Below, piece after piece: positions 1 through 12,949 of a stretch of DNA of 64,000 bases. Source of the DNA: Lunularia cruciata (lineage: Eukaryota > Streptophyta > Marchantiopsida > Lunulariales > Lunulariaceae). The DNA lies in assembly GCA_948567375.1 (NCBI GenBank), contig OX419757.1, positions 8,694,974 through 8,758,973 on the forward strand. Reading direction: 5' to 3'. The translations under genes and the position numbers were made by a program. Under the pieces are notes generated by a model. It was not told the origin of the DNA, made no database searches, and worked only from the letters and a program-made list of their open reading frames with translations. Numbering within the stretch: position 1 is the first letter of the stretch; the number at the start of each line of letters is the position of its first letter.

Positions 1-490
1 AGAGAACAGAGAGTGATGTAGATGGCCTTTGAGAACTTAGCAATTGCTGAGCATAGAGATACCTTACGCTATGCCACCATTCAAGGAGGAGGTTATAGAC
101 CTTCCATCCATTGATTTCATCCATGGACTATGTATATCTACAATAGACAACACCAATGACACTTGATGGTTCAACAAGCCGCATTAACTTGAGAGTGCAT
201 GAGGTTTTGCCATCTAGAGTCCTTGTGTTGGAAGGACGTGATAGTGTTGTTTGGAAGGATCATGTGTGCAATTGTGCGCCATGCCACCTCCCAAATATTG
301 ATGGTACGATGGACCCAAGCTTGGCACTTGTATGTGCAAGCTTGAGGTGTATGTTATGTGGCTCTTATGGTGGAGTTGCTACTATGTTAATGTGTGATAG
401 TTGTTTGAGAGGATGAAATATGGCATGTATGACTCCTTCCCTCATGGTGGTTCCTCATGGACTTTGGTTATGTCCTAGATGTACTTGAAC
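1..490 (+). pseudogene. Ty3/gypsy integrase C-terminus with PHD finger, copy 1 (partial)
   Basis: This is the 3' end of a retrotransposon pol gene; its 5' part lies outside the window. The frame reads from a conserved MAFENLAIA segment, through a block ending DYVYLQ-like that resembles the SH3-like tail after many integrases, then LPSRVLVLEGRD, into a cysteine-rich module at about 348-488. That module has the PHD order: CMLC, CDSC, a damaged W-H-x2-C and a final WLCPRC. Decay is clear. The region has in-frame stops, including TGA at 414-416 where copy 2 has Trp, and the ligand His is Asn. Copy 2 at 20.1-21.4 kb is collinear throughout. PHD fingers often bind histone H3 tails, so a role in choosing integration sites is inference. 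The Cys/His order is clear; function is not shown. Confidence 0.75.
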
Positions 491-662
491 TATAGCTAGT
501 TCACTCTTTATATGGTATAGATTGCAAACATGCAACTAACGATGGGGCTCCATAGCACCCAGCCTTCTGATCTTTGCCTATCATAGGGTATACCATATAC
601 TTGGAGTAGATGGATATATGGAGTTAGAGGGACCTAACCGCCAGCTAGGGTGGGGGGGAGAT
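491..662 (+). other. 3' noncoding end of the PHD-gypsy element with polypurine tract
   Basis: This noncoding stretch between the PHD stop and an LTR-like repeat is shared with 21,428-21,597. It ends in a G-rich run at 647-661, which looks like a polypurine tract immediately before a TGTGGCAC repeat start. Confidence 0.5.
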
Positions 663-775
663 TGTGGCACTTTAGAGTCTATGTATGACTTATGTGTGAT
701 TTGTGCTTCTATAGTGTATGATGTTAACAATGATGTATGTTGTGTAGCTATGTATATACGCATGACACTACCAAG
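663..775 (+). repeat. LTR-like segment 'A' of PHD-gypsy family
   Basis: An approximately 110-bp segment starts TGTGGCACTTTAGAGT and ends near GCATGACA. Related copies occur at 21,598-21,704, 22,133-22,240 and, reversed, about 36,590-36,690. It follows a polypurine-like tract, as an LTR start would. Here only this segment is present before the similarity is lost. Confidence 0.6.
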
Positions 776-3700
776 ACTCTTGTTCTTTATTGATAGTCTC
801 AAAGTTAAAAGAGTGGTCTTAGAGTTTTAGGTTACCTTTGGGATAGGAGGATTTTTGTCGTGTATTCATCTTAGGCACCTTAGTCTAGGCCACAATTAAT
901 GTTCACCTCCTCCTCCGGTTGGGCAATAACTAGGTGGCCTATTCCATTCTTACACGGAGTTACCTACCTAGGGCCTCATATTTGACATAGATATTCCTAC
1001 CTATAGATGCATTTTTGCCTCATTTACAGATGTTTGATAGTACCATGCACTATATTTTCTTCACTCTCTTAGGACTATGCATGCTCCCACAACTCTCAAA
1101 TGATAGGCGTAAGCAATAGATAGCTCTTCCTATGGTCATGGGTAAATGTAGCATCATTGAGCAAGAGGTCATATCTCGAGGAAGAGGCCATATCAAAGCA
1201 TGGACTCTAGTGGTTCCTCAATTAGTGGACAAGTTCTTACACAAGAGGCATCCTTTTCTGATAGGAGCTATCAAGACAATAGATTCATGTACATACACCT
1301 TACATTCATATCTTTGTTAAGTTGGTTTCTTATTGCCAAGCCTTGCACATATTCCACTCCCCAAGTTTATCAACTTTGTATCCCTAGACTCTAGGAAGAT
1401 TTGAGCATGATCTCATTTGTATGCACACTCACACACTTACCATCATCCTCATTGATGTATCTCTACCTAACATAGCTAGGATCCTCTCTTGTGTGTGGAA
1501 AGGTTTTGGAGATAGCTCTAGAATTCTCCCTTGATTGACAACTTTCAATTTATTTATGAGGAGTTTATCACAATGCTAGGATTGAGGTTGGGTTTGTTAG
1601 ATTAGCATCATTATAATGGAGCATTTTACACCCATACATTGTCGTACCTTTCCTTTCTCTCTTTGGAAACACACAAGGTGCCTAGCTATGGAGCTTATGG
1701 ATCAAAAGTTGTATGTAAATCTGTCACTATTAGTTTGAGCATGCGTGTTACCCAACCATCAGAACCCTCCACTATTGTTTCTAGTATTCCTTCTATCAAG
1801 TAGGGTAGTAATGACCAACCTAACTTGTCATCATAACATGCACTCTTGGTCTATTGGTCATCACTTCAAGCATTACCAAGGAGAAATACACAACACTCCT
1901 ATAAGGAAAGAATTTAAGGGCAACTCCCACACACCAATCCAAGCCAATTGGCATACAAACAAGCATGCAAGCACAAAGAGGATCCAACACAAGAATTCAA
2001 CAACAACTCTTTATGCTTTTGGTAGAAATTAGCTTCAAAGCCTCCTACTCTATCTTCAAGTTGATTCAATCTATACTCCAAGTTTCTTCCAAGCTATACT
2101 CCAACTTCCAAACCAATTTGTACTCAAAGTGTGGAAATTCCATGCCTTTTTGAATGGGAAAACTCTATGCAAATCAGATGAGAATAAAAAAAATTTAGCT
2201 TTGGTTCAAATTATGTAGAACTCAATGAAAATCCTATGAGATAAAATTTCCAATGATACAAAGCAAGCCACATTTGACCATTATAGCTCCATTGACAAGC
2301 TCTCAAACTTGGCCAGTTGTAGGTGCAACCCTAATTTCAAAATCTCTAATTGAGGATTTGCTCCTAGTTCTTGAAACTTTCCCAATATTTCTAGATCAGA
2401 GGTATATATAATCCTAAAAAACTCTCTAGAAACCTAAAATCTTCAATCATTGTCACAAAAATGGGAGAATTGACATTCAATCATGACTGAAAATAAAAAT
2501 GTTTTATCGAGCTTATTACAATATTTTTAGTAGAACTCGTTGCATTAGCTCCACTCTCCATGGATCCAAAGTCAACCAAAATTTTCATAGTAGTTGGTTG
2601 TGCCTTTGTCTCAACTCTTGAAATTTTTGATAGCCTAATCTAACACCAATCCTTAGATATGGATAGATTCCTAAGTTGGGCTCACTTGTGAGCTCTACAG
2701 ACCTAGGAATGCTTGATCTGAGACCTTGAATTCTCTATTTGAGGAATTCACATCAAACTTTTGCACACAGGTGCAAGATTTAATTGCCAATAATGATAAA
2801 AAATTTCATAAGCTGATTCAAACCATAACTTGAGAAGTGACCAAACTCCAAACCTAATCATCATCTCATTTCCAACACCTTACTTTCCAAAGCTCTAACT
2901 TTAGTCAACCAGATATGATCTTAGATTGATCCAAAACTATAATTTCTTACACTTAGAACTATAAGCACTTTGTCTACTCTCCAATCTTATTGAAAGATCA
3001 TGAAAATTTATCACAAAGCTCTCCAAATTGTCCAATTTTTACAATTGAGTATGAATTCTACACTCCTTGATTCAGTCAATCATATCCCCTTGAGAATCTG
3101 CTCAAATCACTTGTTTTATATCTTCAATTGTAGCTTGTTAGCTCTCTCTCCAACCGTGGTCTCCTCTTCCCAAATTCCCTCCCCTAACTCCTTTGATGGT
3201 CTAAAAACTCCAAACTTCTCTTCTTGGAACCCAATCATTTGCATTTTTGTCATTTAGTTGATTCTCTTTTTGCCAAATGGACCCCACAACTCCAACTTGA
3301 AGCCATTGAACAAGATTAAGTTCTTCTCTATCTATAAGAGCACATAGATTGTCAAGTCCTAGACTTGCTCATAAGTAAGCATAGGGAGAAAAATTGGATA
3401 TGGGCTTCCCATCAGTGACTCCATAAATGCAAATGCAAATTACACTACCATCCAACCTTGAAGTTCATCACGGAGTAGGATCTGAAGCCTGATGAGAAAA
3501 GAATTCAGGAGTAGCAGATTGGGAGCACAAGGCATCTCCTACTCAAGTGCTTCCTCCCACGCTCTAGCGCCCATGCTTTGCTACAACTCTCACTCCTCAT
3601 GTCATCCTCTCATTTGAGACTCCTAAAACTAAAACACACCTCTCTTCTATCAACTCTCCACCACCTATATACATAAGAGCCCTCAAAGACAACAAGACCA

Positions 3701-5182
3701 TAATCCACATGGCCAATCATATACGTGTACATAGATTGCTCATATGGCAAAAGCTCAACCGTGTGATCCGTCTTACACTCTACTCCAATAATATGGAGAT
3801 AAACCATACTAAACTCCTTTTTCACTAGTTACATAAACTACAACATGACAAAATTTGATCATTGTTCATAGGTTACAATTCACATGTTAGCTCTTGTACC
3901 TAGCTAACATGTATGAGTTACATTAAGACAATTACCCAAGCATAGCTCTTGATCCTCTCTAGCTTGCCCATGTACCCATATAATCCCAATTTTGGGATTA
4001 TCAAGAATTCAATCAATTAATCCTCTACTCATATGCATTTTCTCATAGGGTCTCCCACATCCAAATCTCATAGTGCTTCCATACCAATGCACACGTGGTT
4101 CCTCATATGACATACAAGGCATACACTTTTTATGATATACAATAGGTGGAGAGCCCACCATGATGCAATTTGTGAGACAATGGTTCAGATCTTACGAGCT
4201 ACACATGCCCAAGTTCAGACGGAGTGGTGGTTGGATACCAAGACCACCTATCCATCATGTGCAAGTAGATATTGTTACTTTCACACATAGTCGTTGTACC
4301 TTGCATGATATGGTGGTGACAAACCTAAGAGCAGATGTACAATCACCATTGCCTCTAAGGGCAAGGAGTACCACTATGCACCTCGAATATCCTTGGATAC
4401 CTTGTCCCTATGGTGATTGAGATATTTGGGTACCTACATCACAATTTCAATGGTCTCCAAAGGGATGCAAATGCAACATGAAGTTCTTTGTAGAAGAGAA
4501 AGGCACTTATTGTCTCCCCCTCCATGCTTGCAACCTATTACTGATAACATGTATCAATCACGTTATACTGCACTCAAACTTTGGGTCTTAACCAACAAGC
4601 AACTACAATAGGCACACCTAACATGGCCAGGGTTCTCCTTCCCCATTTTTTGGACATTCCATTGGAGAACCTCCATTAGACAGTTCAAGAGTAGACTAGC
4701 TTTTCTAAATATTTGTTGTTAGCTTGTTTTTTCCCATATTTTACCTTTGGGCTCTATTTCTATTTGTCTTTCTTGGGACAGGTGAGCCTAGCACTCTCTT
4801 AGTTCTTAAATACTTATTAGCTCACTTCTCCCCTATTTGACCTTTAGGTCCTATTCCTATTTGTCTTTCTTGGGCGTGTGGGGACTGCTGTGCCTCACAC
4901 TCTTTTTTCTTCCTTTCGCACTTGTCCATACCTTGTTCTCTTTTCCCTTTTAATTTTTTCTTTTTTACACCTGGAATTGGCACTTGTGTTCATTTGGAGG
5001 CGTTGACTTAGCGGTCCTTTGTGAGCTTTCAAATAGCCTGCGGGCTATACAACTACGGTGATTCCGATAAGACAAGATGGATTCTCAATTGTTGGATTCC
5101 TGGCTGGCAATACTGGACTATTTGCACAGTTTGTTGATATTGGGGCTCTCTAGATGCTCTTGATGACTTTTTGCAGTTTCCA
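776..5182. other. Intergenic or unassigned DNA, no gene recognised
   Basis: Only short unsupported open frames are present on either strand. About 1,800-1,870 resembles about 35,780-35,850, in the leader of the minus-strand PHD-family element, so part of this stretch is probably old element leader. I see no conserved domain, RNA gene or long tandem repeat. Confidence 0.5.
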
Positions 5183-5266
5183 TCTTATTTCTATCCAACC
5201 TCCAGCTTAAATGAGAAATGCTTCTCTTATTTCTATCCAACCTCCAGCTTAAATGAGAAATGCTTC
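5183..5266. repeat. Perfect 42-bp tandem duplication
   Basis: Two identical 42-bp units, 5183-5224 and 5225-5266, each begin TCTTATTTCTATCC and end ATGCTTC. The lack of divergence points to a recent local duplication. It lies in DNA with no recognised gene. Confidence 0.9.
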
Positions 5267-6640
5267 CGGCGGTATGTACATAATGTACTTCCGACATCTA
5301 GGAGAATGAGGCCATTAATGTGGTGTCGAGGTCTTGTACAACTGGAAACCCCCCGCTCCAGACAAGGTGGTTGACCACATGAAAATGGGGCCGACTGACG
5401 ACTGCGAGACTACGACTTTTCAGGGGTTGTAGTAACTTGACCTTTGCTACTTAGGGTACATAAAAGTTAAAACGGAATGCAAAGGTTGGGTAACTGACAA
5501 GATGTCTGGGGAATAAGCCCCACAAAGACATGGCTCTTAGGCTTTAGAAAGGTTAAACCTTCGGTGATTATGTGTGGCAATATTACTCGCTTCGACCTGA
5601 CAGCAAGATTATACCTCGCGTCTCCTGTGTACCTTTGAGCGATCGAAATCAGATTTCACGTGAATGACAACAATCAAGTGAATGCCCGCAAAACCCAAAG
5701 GTTGAAAGCAGGGAGGAGTGAATTCCAAGGCTTCCACAACTCTAGCTTGATGGTGTACTAGAGGCAACATTATTTCCCAATTTTTAACAGTAACATTTTC
5801 CCAAAATAGTGCAAGAGCAAAGAAACAAACTTCGCTGTTACCGTTGTCTCAACCGAACGAAGGTGTCAGAGATAGTTCACTACTCATCAACGCTTTGATC
5901 TCATGCTGCCAGTGCAGTTGCAACTCAAGGCGTATTTCTGCGGCTGAAATTCTTATTGTACAGAAGTTTTGAATACGCTTTAGCATGTGTAAAGCTTGGT
6001 CCATACCGAATACCTAGTTGGCCAGAATACTACGCATCAAAGCTTTAGAACTTGCATAATCTACTCAACTGGACAAGAAACGATGTTCACAACAGGCAAA
6101 GATCACAAAAAAAGAACACGCTTGAAAGAACTTGGTGTCTCGAGATGTCAATAAGACAGTAAAATTTGATTCTCAACTTTCCTGGTTGCCAAAAAGACTT
6201 CGTCAAAGATGTGAACGACTCACGCCCCAACCAAGTGAGGGCCTATAGAAACGCAAATTTCCTGCAATGCCAACTTCACCGAACTCTTCTAAAGAGCACC
6301 TTCTGCTCTCACTGGACCAAAACCCCTGACGCCGTTAGGCACAAGTAGACTCATACAAGATACTGGGACAAAACATGATGACGCTGTCAATGTCAGAAGT
6401 CTAGGCTGTACAGGGCATTCTGTGTCTGCACAGCTGTAATCTGCGGAACCGATGCAGCATTGCAGTCTTGTAAGACTAGTCTTACAGTCTTGTAAGACTA
6501 GTCATGAGAGAAGTAAGGGAAAAAAACTGTGTCTTTGAATAACCAGACTGGTTCCCTTCTCAAGGCGGCCATAGTGAAATGTCTGTATATCATGAAGGCT
6601 TGACACTGAAGGAGGCATCCAAGGGAGGGAGGAGACTGCA
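5267..6640. other. 3' flank of the STT3B gene
   Basis: This region looks less AT-rich than the repeats and has no recognisable coding exon. Because STT3B is transcribed towards lower coordinates, the part next to 6641 should hold its 3' UTR. No polyadenylation signal could be assigned with confidence. Confidence 0.4.
6463..6503. repeat. Tandem palindromic repeat downstream of STT3B
   Basis: A 22-bp unit containing CAGTCTTGTAAGACTAG is followed directly by a second, 19-bp copy. Each unit is largely self-complementary (AGTCTT/AAGACT), so the pair could form a hairpin. If the STT3B 3' UTR reaches this far, the hairpin would be in the transcript. Confidence 0.75.
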
Positions 6641-9600
6641 TCACCACCTATTGTCAAGTGGTTTCACTTTGTAGATTCTCACTATCCAGTTGGACGTAGT
6701 GAACGCTTCTTCGTAGTATTCCAGCTCGAAGTGCTTGTTACCAATCTCAGTTCCTCTAGCACGATCCCATCTGCAGATGTATCAATAGAACTTAGCTTAC
6801 TAAGATTCGGAGTGATTATATTAGAAGTGCCTGCAACTAGCAACGAACGCTTTACAACAAAAAGTGGTGCAATTGCACCACTTCGTCATTTTATCATGAT
6901 GCAGTGCTTGACATTCTACAGACTTCACCAAAGCTTATGGATCTGAATACTCAATGACGAGTGATTGATTAGAACTTGTTAAGAATCTCTAGGTAGCCAA
7001 AACCTTTAAACCAACTGTTACACAGCAGGGAGGCAGCCCAAGTGGAGGTCATTGAAAATCTGAAACCATCCCGTCTCAGTTGTGTACACTACGTCGACAG
7101 TCGTAAGAACCACAGATTTTGCTTGACATGGTTACAGTATTAAGACACACTACGCACAAAACGAGAGATTAAAATGATTGAAAAGTCAGTTTGAAATACG
7201 TACCCTGGGGGTTTTCCGTACTCTGTACTGAGCTCTCCGAACCTGTAGTAGCACAACTTGTACCTGGACAAAATATACAACATCCTATCAAATTTATTTC
7301 CAATGCATTTGAATGATGCATGACTTTCATGCATCAAGATTCCAACCGGCCAATCCGGTGGGGGAAGTTCTAGCCGTTACATGTGCTTTTGTAGAGATGC
7401 AATCTAGAAAGGAGGGTCAACTTTAAACTAGTGTCTAGCATCTCCCAAAATTCCCATTAGACTTAAACTGTACAGAGAAACATTGTGGGGAACTCACATC
7501 AGGCACTGAAGCATTTTCGGAGCTGCTTCCTTGTCTATTCTGTACTCTCCATTATTTAGGTAGTCTGGTTCCTTGATGATGGGGAAAACCCCCCCTCCAA
7601 TGCGAACCATCCACAAGAATCTGCAAGAAGGAAAGAATTAAATAACGTAAAAAGAGTGCAAAGAACAAGACAAGGTATATATTGTATAATGGAATAAAGA
7701 TCCCGTTGTGAACAAACGAGTCCCATACCCACGTCCGACCGGACTGTCTCTGAGGTAACCTAGTAGAAGACAGGGTCGGTATATCGGTATACGAGAACAG
7801 AAGCCGTTCTGGGAACGGGTTATCCAGACAGGGTCGGTATATAGGAATATTCCAGTAGCCATAAGACGACTGAAGTGCTGACATTTCGCAGTGCAAAGAC
7901 TCGATACAAAACATGAAATTTTCTTCTCCGTGGCTTAAGAATAGGTTCGTATCAGCTTGAAACTTACTTGTTAATATCATCTGACGAGTAGCCTGTGACA
8001 CCACCGAACACCACCAGTACATAATCAACATCGAGAGACTTCAAAATCTGGTAGGATTCATCTTCGTATGACGACATTGCACGACCGACTGTAGCAATGT
8101 GGGTGTTGTTCCAAGTGTTGTTATCGACAATAACTGTCCGATTAGCCATGGCTGTGATTTGATAACCATAATCCCACCAGGATGCGACTTTGGAATCAGA
8201 AGGTGTGTTGTGTCGAAGCCAGTAGTAGGCCTCTCGGAAATCATCAAATATGACACGTTCGCCATTGCTCTGCCTTGCCGCAAGCACGATGGAGGGGGAG
8301 GAGTATGCCTCTGATGTCACCCAAGTACAGTGGACTGCATATTGCACCAGCAAGTATAGACAACCTAGCATCAACAGCCCAGCACCCTCCTTTTGGAATG
8401 GCAAAAGTTGATCGTAGCCACCCTGCACAAAGTAAACAGACCACCACACTCATCAACTTAGATTGTGCATGGAAGCTATTGAATACCTGGAGACACGATT
8501 CAAGAACAAAATTGCGGACTTCGCGGACACTCTAACTTAGATCACGTTCATTTACTACAATCTTCACTATAAGCTGTGATCTGGCAGTCTAAACTTTACT
8601 GAACCTTTCAAGACGCATCCCAAGCTTTTCCTGCATTTATTTCTGGCTGTGCCAGCTAAATGTTTCTTATCCGCGATGACTGCACTAAATTCAGAACGCT
8701 TAATTGATATCCACGCTAAGATGATTGACTAAGTTCCAAAAACCTCCCAATAGGATTCAAGCTTTCGTACTTATTCACTCTTCTCATTTCCTTCAGCAGT
8801 TGGCAAGTGAGGTGAGGTGTATCTTTTGACTCAAGAGCGTTGCCACAGTTACAGGCACTGCTCATATACATGTGCATATGCCCGCTATTACTTTTAGCTA
8901 GTGATAAGTGATCTGAACTATTCTCGACTACGAGAATCGACAACTCCTTGGCATCTCCAAACCCACCTAGGCATCTTTAAAAAGGGATAAAATACGTAAA
9001 AATTGCCATGAATAGTCCAGTAATAGAGGAATTGAAACAGCAAATGCTTGACCCCATACCTTAGCAGCTGCTTTGTTACTTCCGGATGTCTTGGTCGACG
9101 TCACTGCAGCGGGCTTCTTCTCGCGTAGAAGCTTAGCTAGGTTCTTCAAAGTGGCAGACACAGCCACAGCACCGATGAGGCACACTGCAGGGGTTGCGAC
9201 CAGAATGAGACGAACCATAACCCCGGCAAAGTACAAGCTCGTTAACCCGTAGCAGATAATGAAGATCACTGCGTCATTCAACCGCTTGAAGCAAAAGTAG
9301 AGTCCAGCAGGAAACAGGATAAGGAGGATATGGAAGTCGAACATAAAAGAAGACCAGGAAGTTGGCTGATGCTCTGAAACAGAAGCGATAATAGGAATGT
9401 TATCCTTTGCATATGTAGGGTCTAGGAGAGAATAGAATCGGCCGGTCCACGGGGAGATGTAGCCAGTGGTCAGTCCAAGACCAAGTCCCAGAGCTCCAGC
9501 TGATCCTGCTCCAATGACAGTGAACTTCAAAAACGCTTGGAATAATTTAGGATCTCCCAGCTGGGCTTTGACCCACTCCGCGAAGTAGAACACCTGGCAT

Positions 9601-11100
9601 TACCATGAGACAAGGAGATTATCAACATCCCTCCTACTGCCTCACCTATTAAAGTTCATGATGAGAGAACTACTTCGTGGCTTACTTCTTCATTTACAAT
9701 CTTCATTTCCAATGGTTTTCCAACATGTCGACTGTATTGGGCACTCCATAGTCTTGCTGTTAACCAGTGAATAACGGAACAATACAGCTGATCATTTGAG
9801 TGGTGGTATAGTGCTCTGACTTATGATCTCTCTAAAGATGAATTATTTAGGTCAGAATTTGAAAATCCTAGCCTGCACAATATTCAAAGACAGAGACTCG
9901 AGCATAACTTGGAGACCTAAAGGAGTCACAGGCACCCGCAAAATGTCCACAGCATATTCTGAAGCATCTGCTAACAGCTGGCAGCTAATGTGAAGACCAA
10001 TTTGATGAAGACGATTTCCTCAGATGACTTTCACCAAGTCATTCCCAAAAGGAAACGACCTTTTACGCCTCCTTCCAGGTCAAGGCAGCAAGGTGAATAA
10101 ACACAAAATTCACTCGCGACCCGCAAAACTTGAAGCGGCACTTCAGCACAAAATATGTCACCTGCATCAAGAAGAAGACACCCATGGCAGCCATATGCTC
10201 CCCGGATTGAACATGTTGGAATCCGACGAAGCGGATCTGCATAGCCAGAAGCATGCCCAAAATGTACACGGTGTTGTAGGCAATGTACAGTCTCTTGGAA
10301 TACCTCCCCGTGATCAGGAGCACCATAACGTAAATCGGCAACAAGTTGATGATGAAAATATATCCTCCCCATGCGGAGACCATGTAAAAATAACCAAAAG
10401 CCGCCGCAACAGACCACGCCAAAGACCCAGTATTGACCGCTTTGACAAACAGATAGAAGGTGAGAAGCAGAGCAAAAATCGCCACACCTTCATTATCATA
10501 TGATCCCGCAACAGAACGAGAAATATATCCAGGACAGATCGCAATTAATGCAGCAGCTACCAGCCCTGTACCGCTGTCCCTGAGTTCTTTCCCAAAGAAG
10601 TAGGCCACAACCGTTGTGTTGGAGGCAAAGAAAGGTGCAGTAAGAACACACACGTCCTTGATGTGAACCGCAAAGCTCAAAGCCCTCAGACCCCAATACA
10701 AGAGTGCAGCCGTCACCATAAGTCCCGGGTACAATGTTCCTCCGATAATCCTCCCCAAAGGATACCAGCTCTCGTAGTCAAACCAATTCCAAAACTCGTA
10801 GAAACCCTTTTCTGTCAGGTAAAGAGTGGTCCGATAATTGAAGTAGGGATCAAACTCGTGAATGACACTCTCGTATCTCAGAACACTGAACAGCCGGGTA
10901 GCAAAGGCCAAAACGTAGATAAGCACCAAGGCAGCTACTTTGATAAGCATCTCCTGCTGCTTGGGTTTGAGCCGAAATGCCTTTAGCTGAGCAAGCATTC
11001 CCTCTAATGTGGGCACAATTCCACCCGGAGCACTGCCGGTGCTGTCTCCCTTCCCTGTCATTTTATCCGTCTTGGTGCTGGTAGTCGTAGTAGAAGTCAT
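6641..11100 (-). CDS. STT3B: Dolichyl-diphosphooligosaccharide-protein glycosyltransferase catalytic subunit, STT3B-like
   Basis: This is the catalytic subunit of ER-membrane oligosaccharyltransferase, which moves the lipid-linked glycan to Asn in N-x-S/T sequons. Six coding exons join in frame: 10162-11100, 9060-9593, 7968-8422, 7498-7620, 7204-7263 and 6641-6770, giving 746 residues, close to the family's usual length. All introns are GT-AG. Visible family marks are a Ser/Thr/Gly-rich N-terminus, the EFDPYFNYR loop at about 82-90, SVSEHQP at about 384, the WWDYG signature at about 573-577, NNTWNNTH sequons, and many hydrophobic segments. The start is the ATG at 11100; the in-frame codons above it contain no ATG. 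Plant STT3B fits better than STT3A from remembered features, such as the SYEDE and GYSSDDINK blocks. I see no frameshift or stop, so the gene looks functional. Confidence 0.95.
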
Positions 11101-11865
11101 TTTGCACAACTGATCGGAGCAAAACTGACCCTAGGCGTCCTCCAACTGCACTGGATCAGCCAGCAGCACCAAAGAACTACTCAGTAGTCTTCAAGATAGG
11201 TCCCAACAATTGAGCCTCCTCACCCCAGGACCTCTTTTTCTCAAGAGGAAAACGATGCGCAAGACCCATCTTCTTCACTCTCGTTTCCCCTCATCTTCCT
11301 CAACCCCAAAACCCCAGATCGGATCAGTCAAGGAGACAACTTTTCTTCTCCCACCGATGAATCTTTCACTCATTCATCCAGTCAGTTGTAGCAGCTGGCC
11401 CTGCAACACCCCCTGCTCTCTTGGCCCTTGCTTGGCCTATTCCTACTCAGGACGAGATGGACGCGAGGCTCCTGGTTCAAGCTCCCTCCTCTCTGACTCT
11501 CTTCCTCCGATGCAGCCGACCCGTGTTTTCCTCTCTCTCTGTCTTCTGCCTACTGTACATCAGCACTTTCTTCTTCTTCTTCACTTCGGGAGGTGGTGAT
11601 CTTGAACCCACCGGCGCTTCTGGAGCAAAGGTGCGCACGGGTCTCCGGCTAAAAGTAGAGGGGATGTACCCCAATGTAGGAAGTAGCTGAGAAGTGGCTC
11701 TAAGTCTAGGTAGAGCTCCAGCGTTGGGCCATTGACTCGTGAATTGCATTGCCTCATCTCTGTACAAGGACCACGTTCAAGGTGTGTTGATTTCCTGATG
11801 CTAGGAGAAGCCTCTCGGTGTTCAAAGAAATAGACCAAATCTCATCACGATAATTCGTGTATATA
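11101..11865 (-). promoter_or_regulatory. STT3B 5' UTR and promoter region
   Basis: This sequence upstream of the STT3B ATG is less AT-rich than its surroundings, with pyrimidine-rich tracts on the plus strand. Open frames on both strands here show no recognisable domain and are probably chance. No TATA box or transcription start could be fixed, so the call rests on position. Confidence 0.4.
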
Positions 11866-12211
11866 ACTAGGTAATATAACGATGTCCGCTACCACATTGG
11901 AAGTGTGTACATTTGTATGCTATAAAAAAATATTTTATAGCATACAAAATGTCTCAATGATATAATGCGCTCCATATTTGATGGTTCTTTCAATTCATAA
12001 TATAAACGGATGACCGACTAGGTAATATAATGATGTCCGCTACCAAATTGGAAGTATGGACATTTGTATGCTATAATCAAATATTTTATAGCATACAAAT
12101 GTCCACACTTCCAATTTGGTAGCGGACATCATTATATTACCTAGTTAGTCATCCGGTTATATTATGAATTGAAAGAACCATCAGATATGGAACGCATTAT
12201 ATCATTGAGAC
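11866..12211. repeat. Foldback (large inverted-repeat) element with a nested partial copy
   Basis: Arms at 11951-12076 and 12086-12211, about 126 bp each, are near-perfect reverse complements around a 9-bp centre. The outer ends read GTCTCAATGATATAATG and its complement. A shorter diverged foldback at 11866-11950 carries the inner arm sequence (GATGTCCGCTACC...CATTTGTATGCTATA) again, so it is a truncated copy or partial duplication. There is no coding capacity. It resembles a foldback MITE or hairpin small-RNA locus; which of these cannot be told from sequence. It lies about 0.8 kb upstream of the STT3B start. Confidence 0.85.
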
Positions 12212-12889
12212 GAGACTATACGAGATTCAGTATGTTTCTGAGTAAACTAAACTTTATAGGAAATCTTTTGAGTAGAATAAATTTTATTAAACGTACACTC
12301 TTCTTAAGTTGTGTAAAATATGCAAAGTGACCTTGAGAGGCAAAAAAAATTCTTTTTAAAAGAGATTATCTTTAAATCAATCAATAATAATAATTTTTTA
12401 TTATTTATTCACTTTTTTTTATTAATCATATGATATCAAAATTTTATTTGCTTGACTCATAACACACGAAATAAAAATCATTCAGAAAAGAGCAAATCGA
12501 TCATCAAAGTATAAAAGTCAAGTGAAGAACGATAAGTACTGCATTATTCATAGATGAATTAAGTACATAATGATAATTATCAATAGTCTTTTATCTTTCA
12601 CCCATATGACTATTATATAAGGCAGCTTATACAAGTAGTATACCATAAATATAAGATGCTTGTAAATTAAGCTACTAATATTTGTGTTTGTTTGAATTTT
12701 ATCTTAACAACTATTATGCTAGTTCTTGATTATTATTTAGATCAGAAGAGCTTCACATTGTTAACAATTGGGGTAATACTTATTGTATGAAACTCTTACC
12801 TACTTTTTATATCCAGTAGAGAAATTTTTAATCGAAATATATTAAAAACCTTATAGGGTTTATGGAGAGGTTACCAATGTAAAATTCTT

Positions 12890-12949
<60 letters not shown>

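Noticed and set aside
3980..4001. Small hairpin ATAATCCCA/TGGGATTAT
   Set aside because: A 9-bp stem is expected by chance in a 64-kb window, and nothing around it suggests a function.
4160..4611. Two short frames of 86 and 64 codons
   Set aside because: No domain, no copy elsewhere and no splice context, so there is nothing to support coding.
7552..8031. 159-codon minus-strand frame across STT3B exon-intron borders
   Set aside because: It is another reading of STT3B exons 3 and 4 and the intron between them. The spliced frame gives the conserved protein.
10024..10503. 159-codon plus-strand frame
   Set aside because: It is antisense to STT3B exon 1, with no protein features of its own.
11101..11109. 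Three extra N-terminal codons for STT3B, starting at a TTG
   Set aside because: The upstream codon is TTG; the ATG at 11100 is the first normal start.
11210..11838. Several open frames on both strands upstream of STT3B
   Set aside because: They overlap each other and are low in complexity (Ser/Leu/Pro from pyrimidine tracts), with no domain. They are better read as promoter and 5' UTR.
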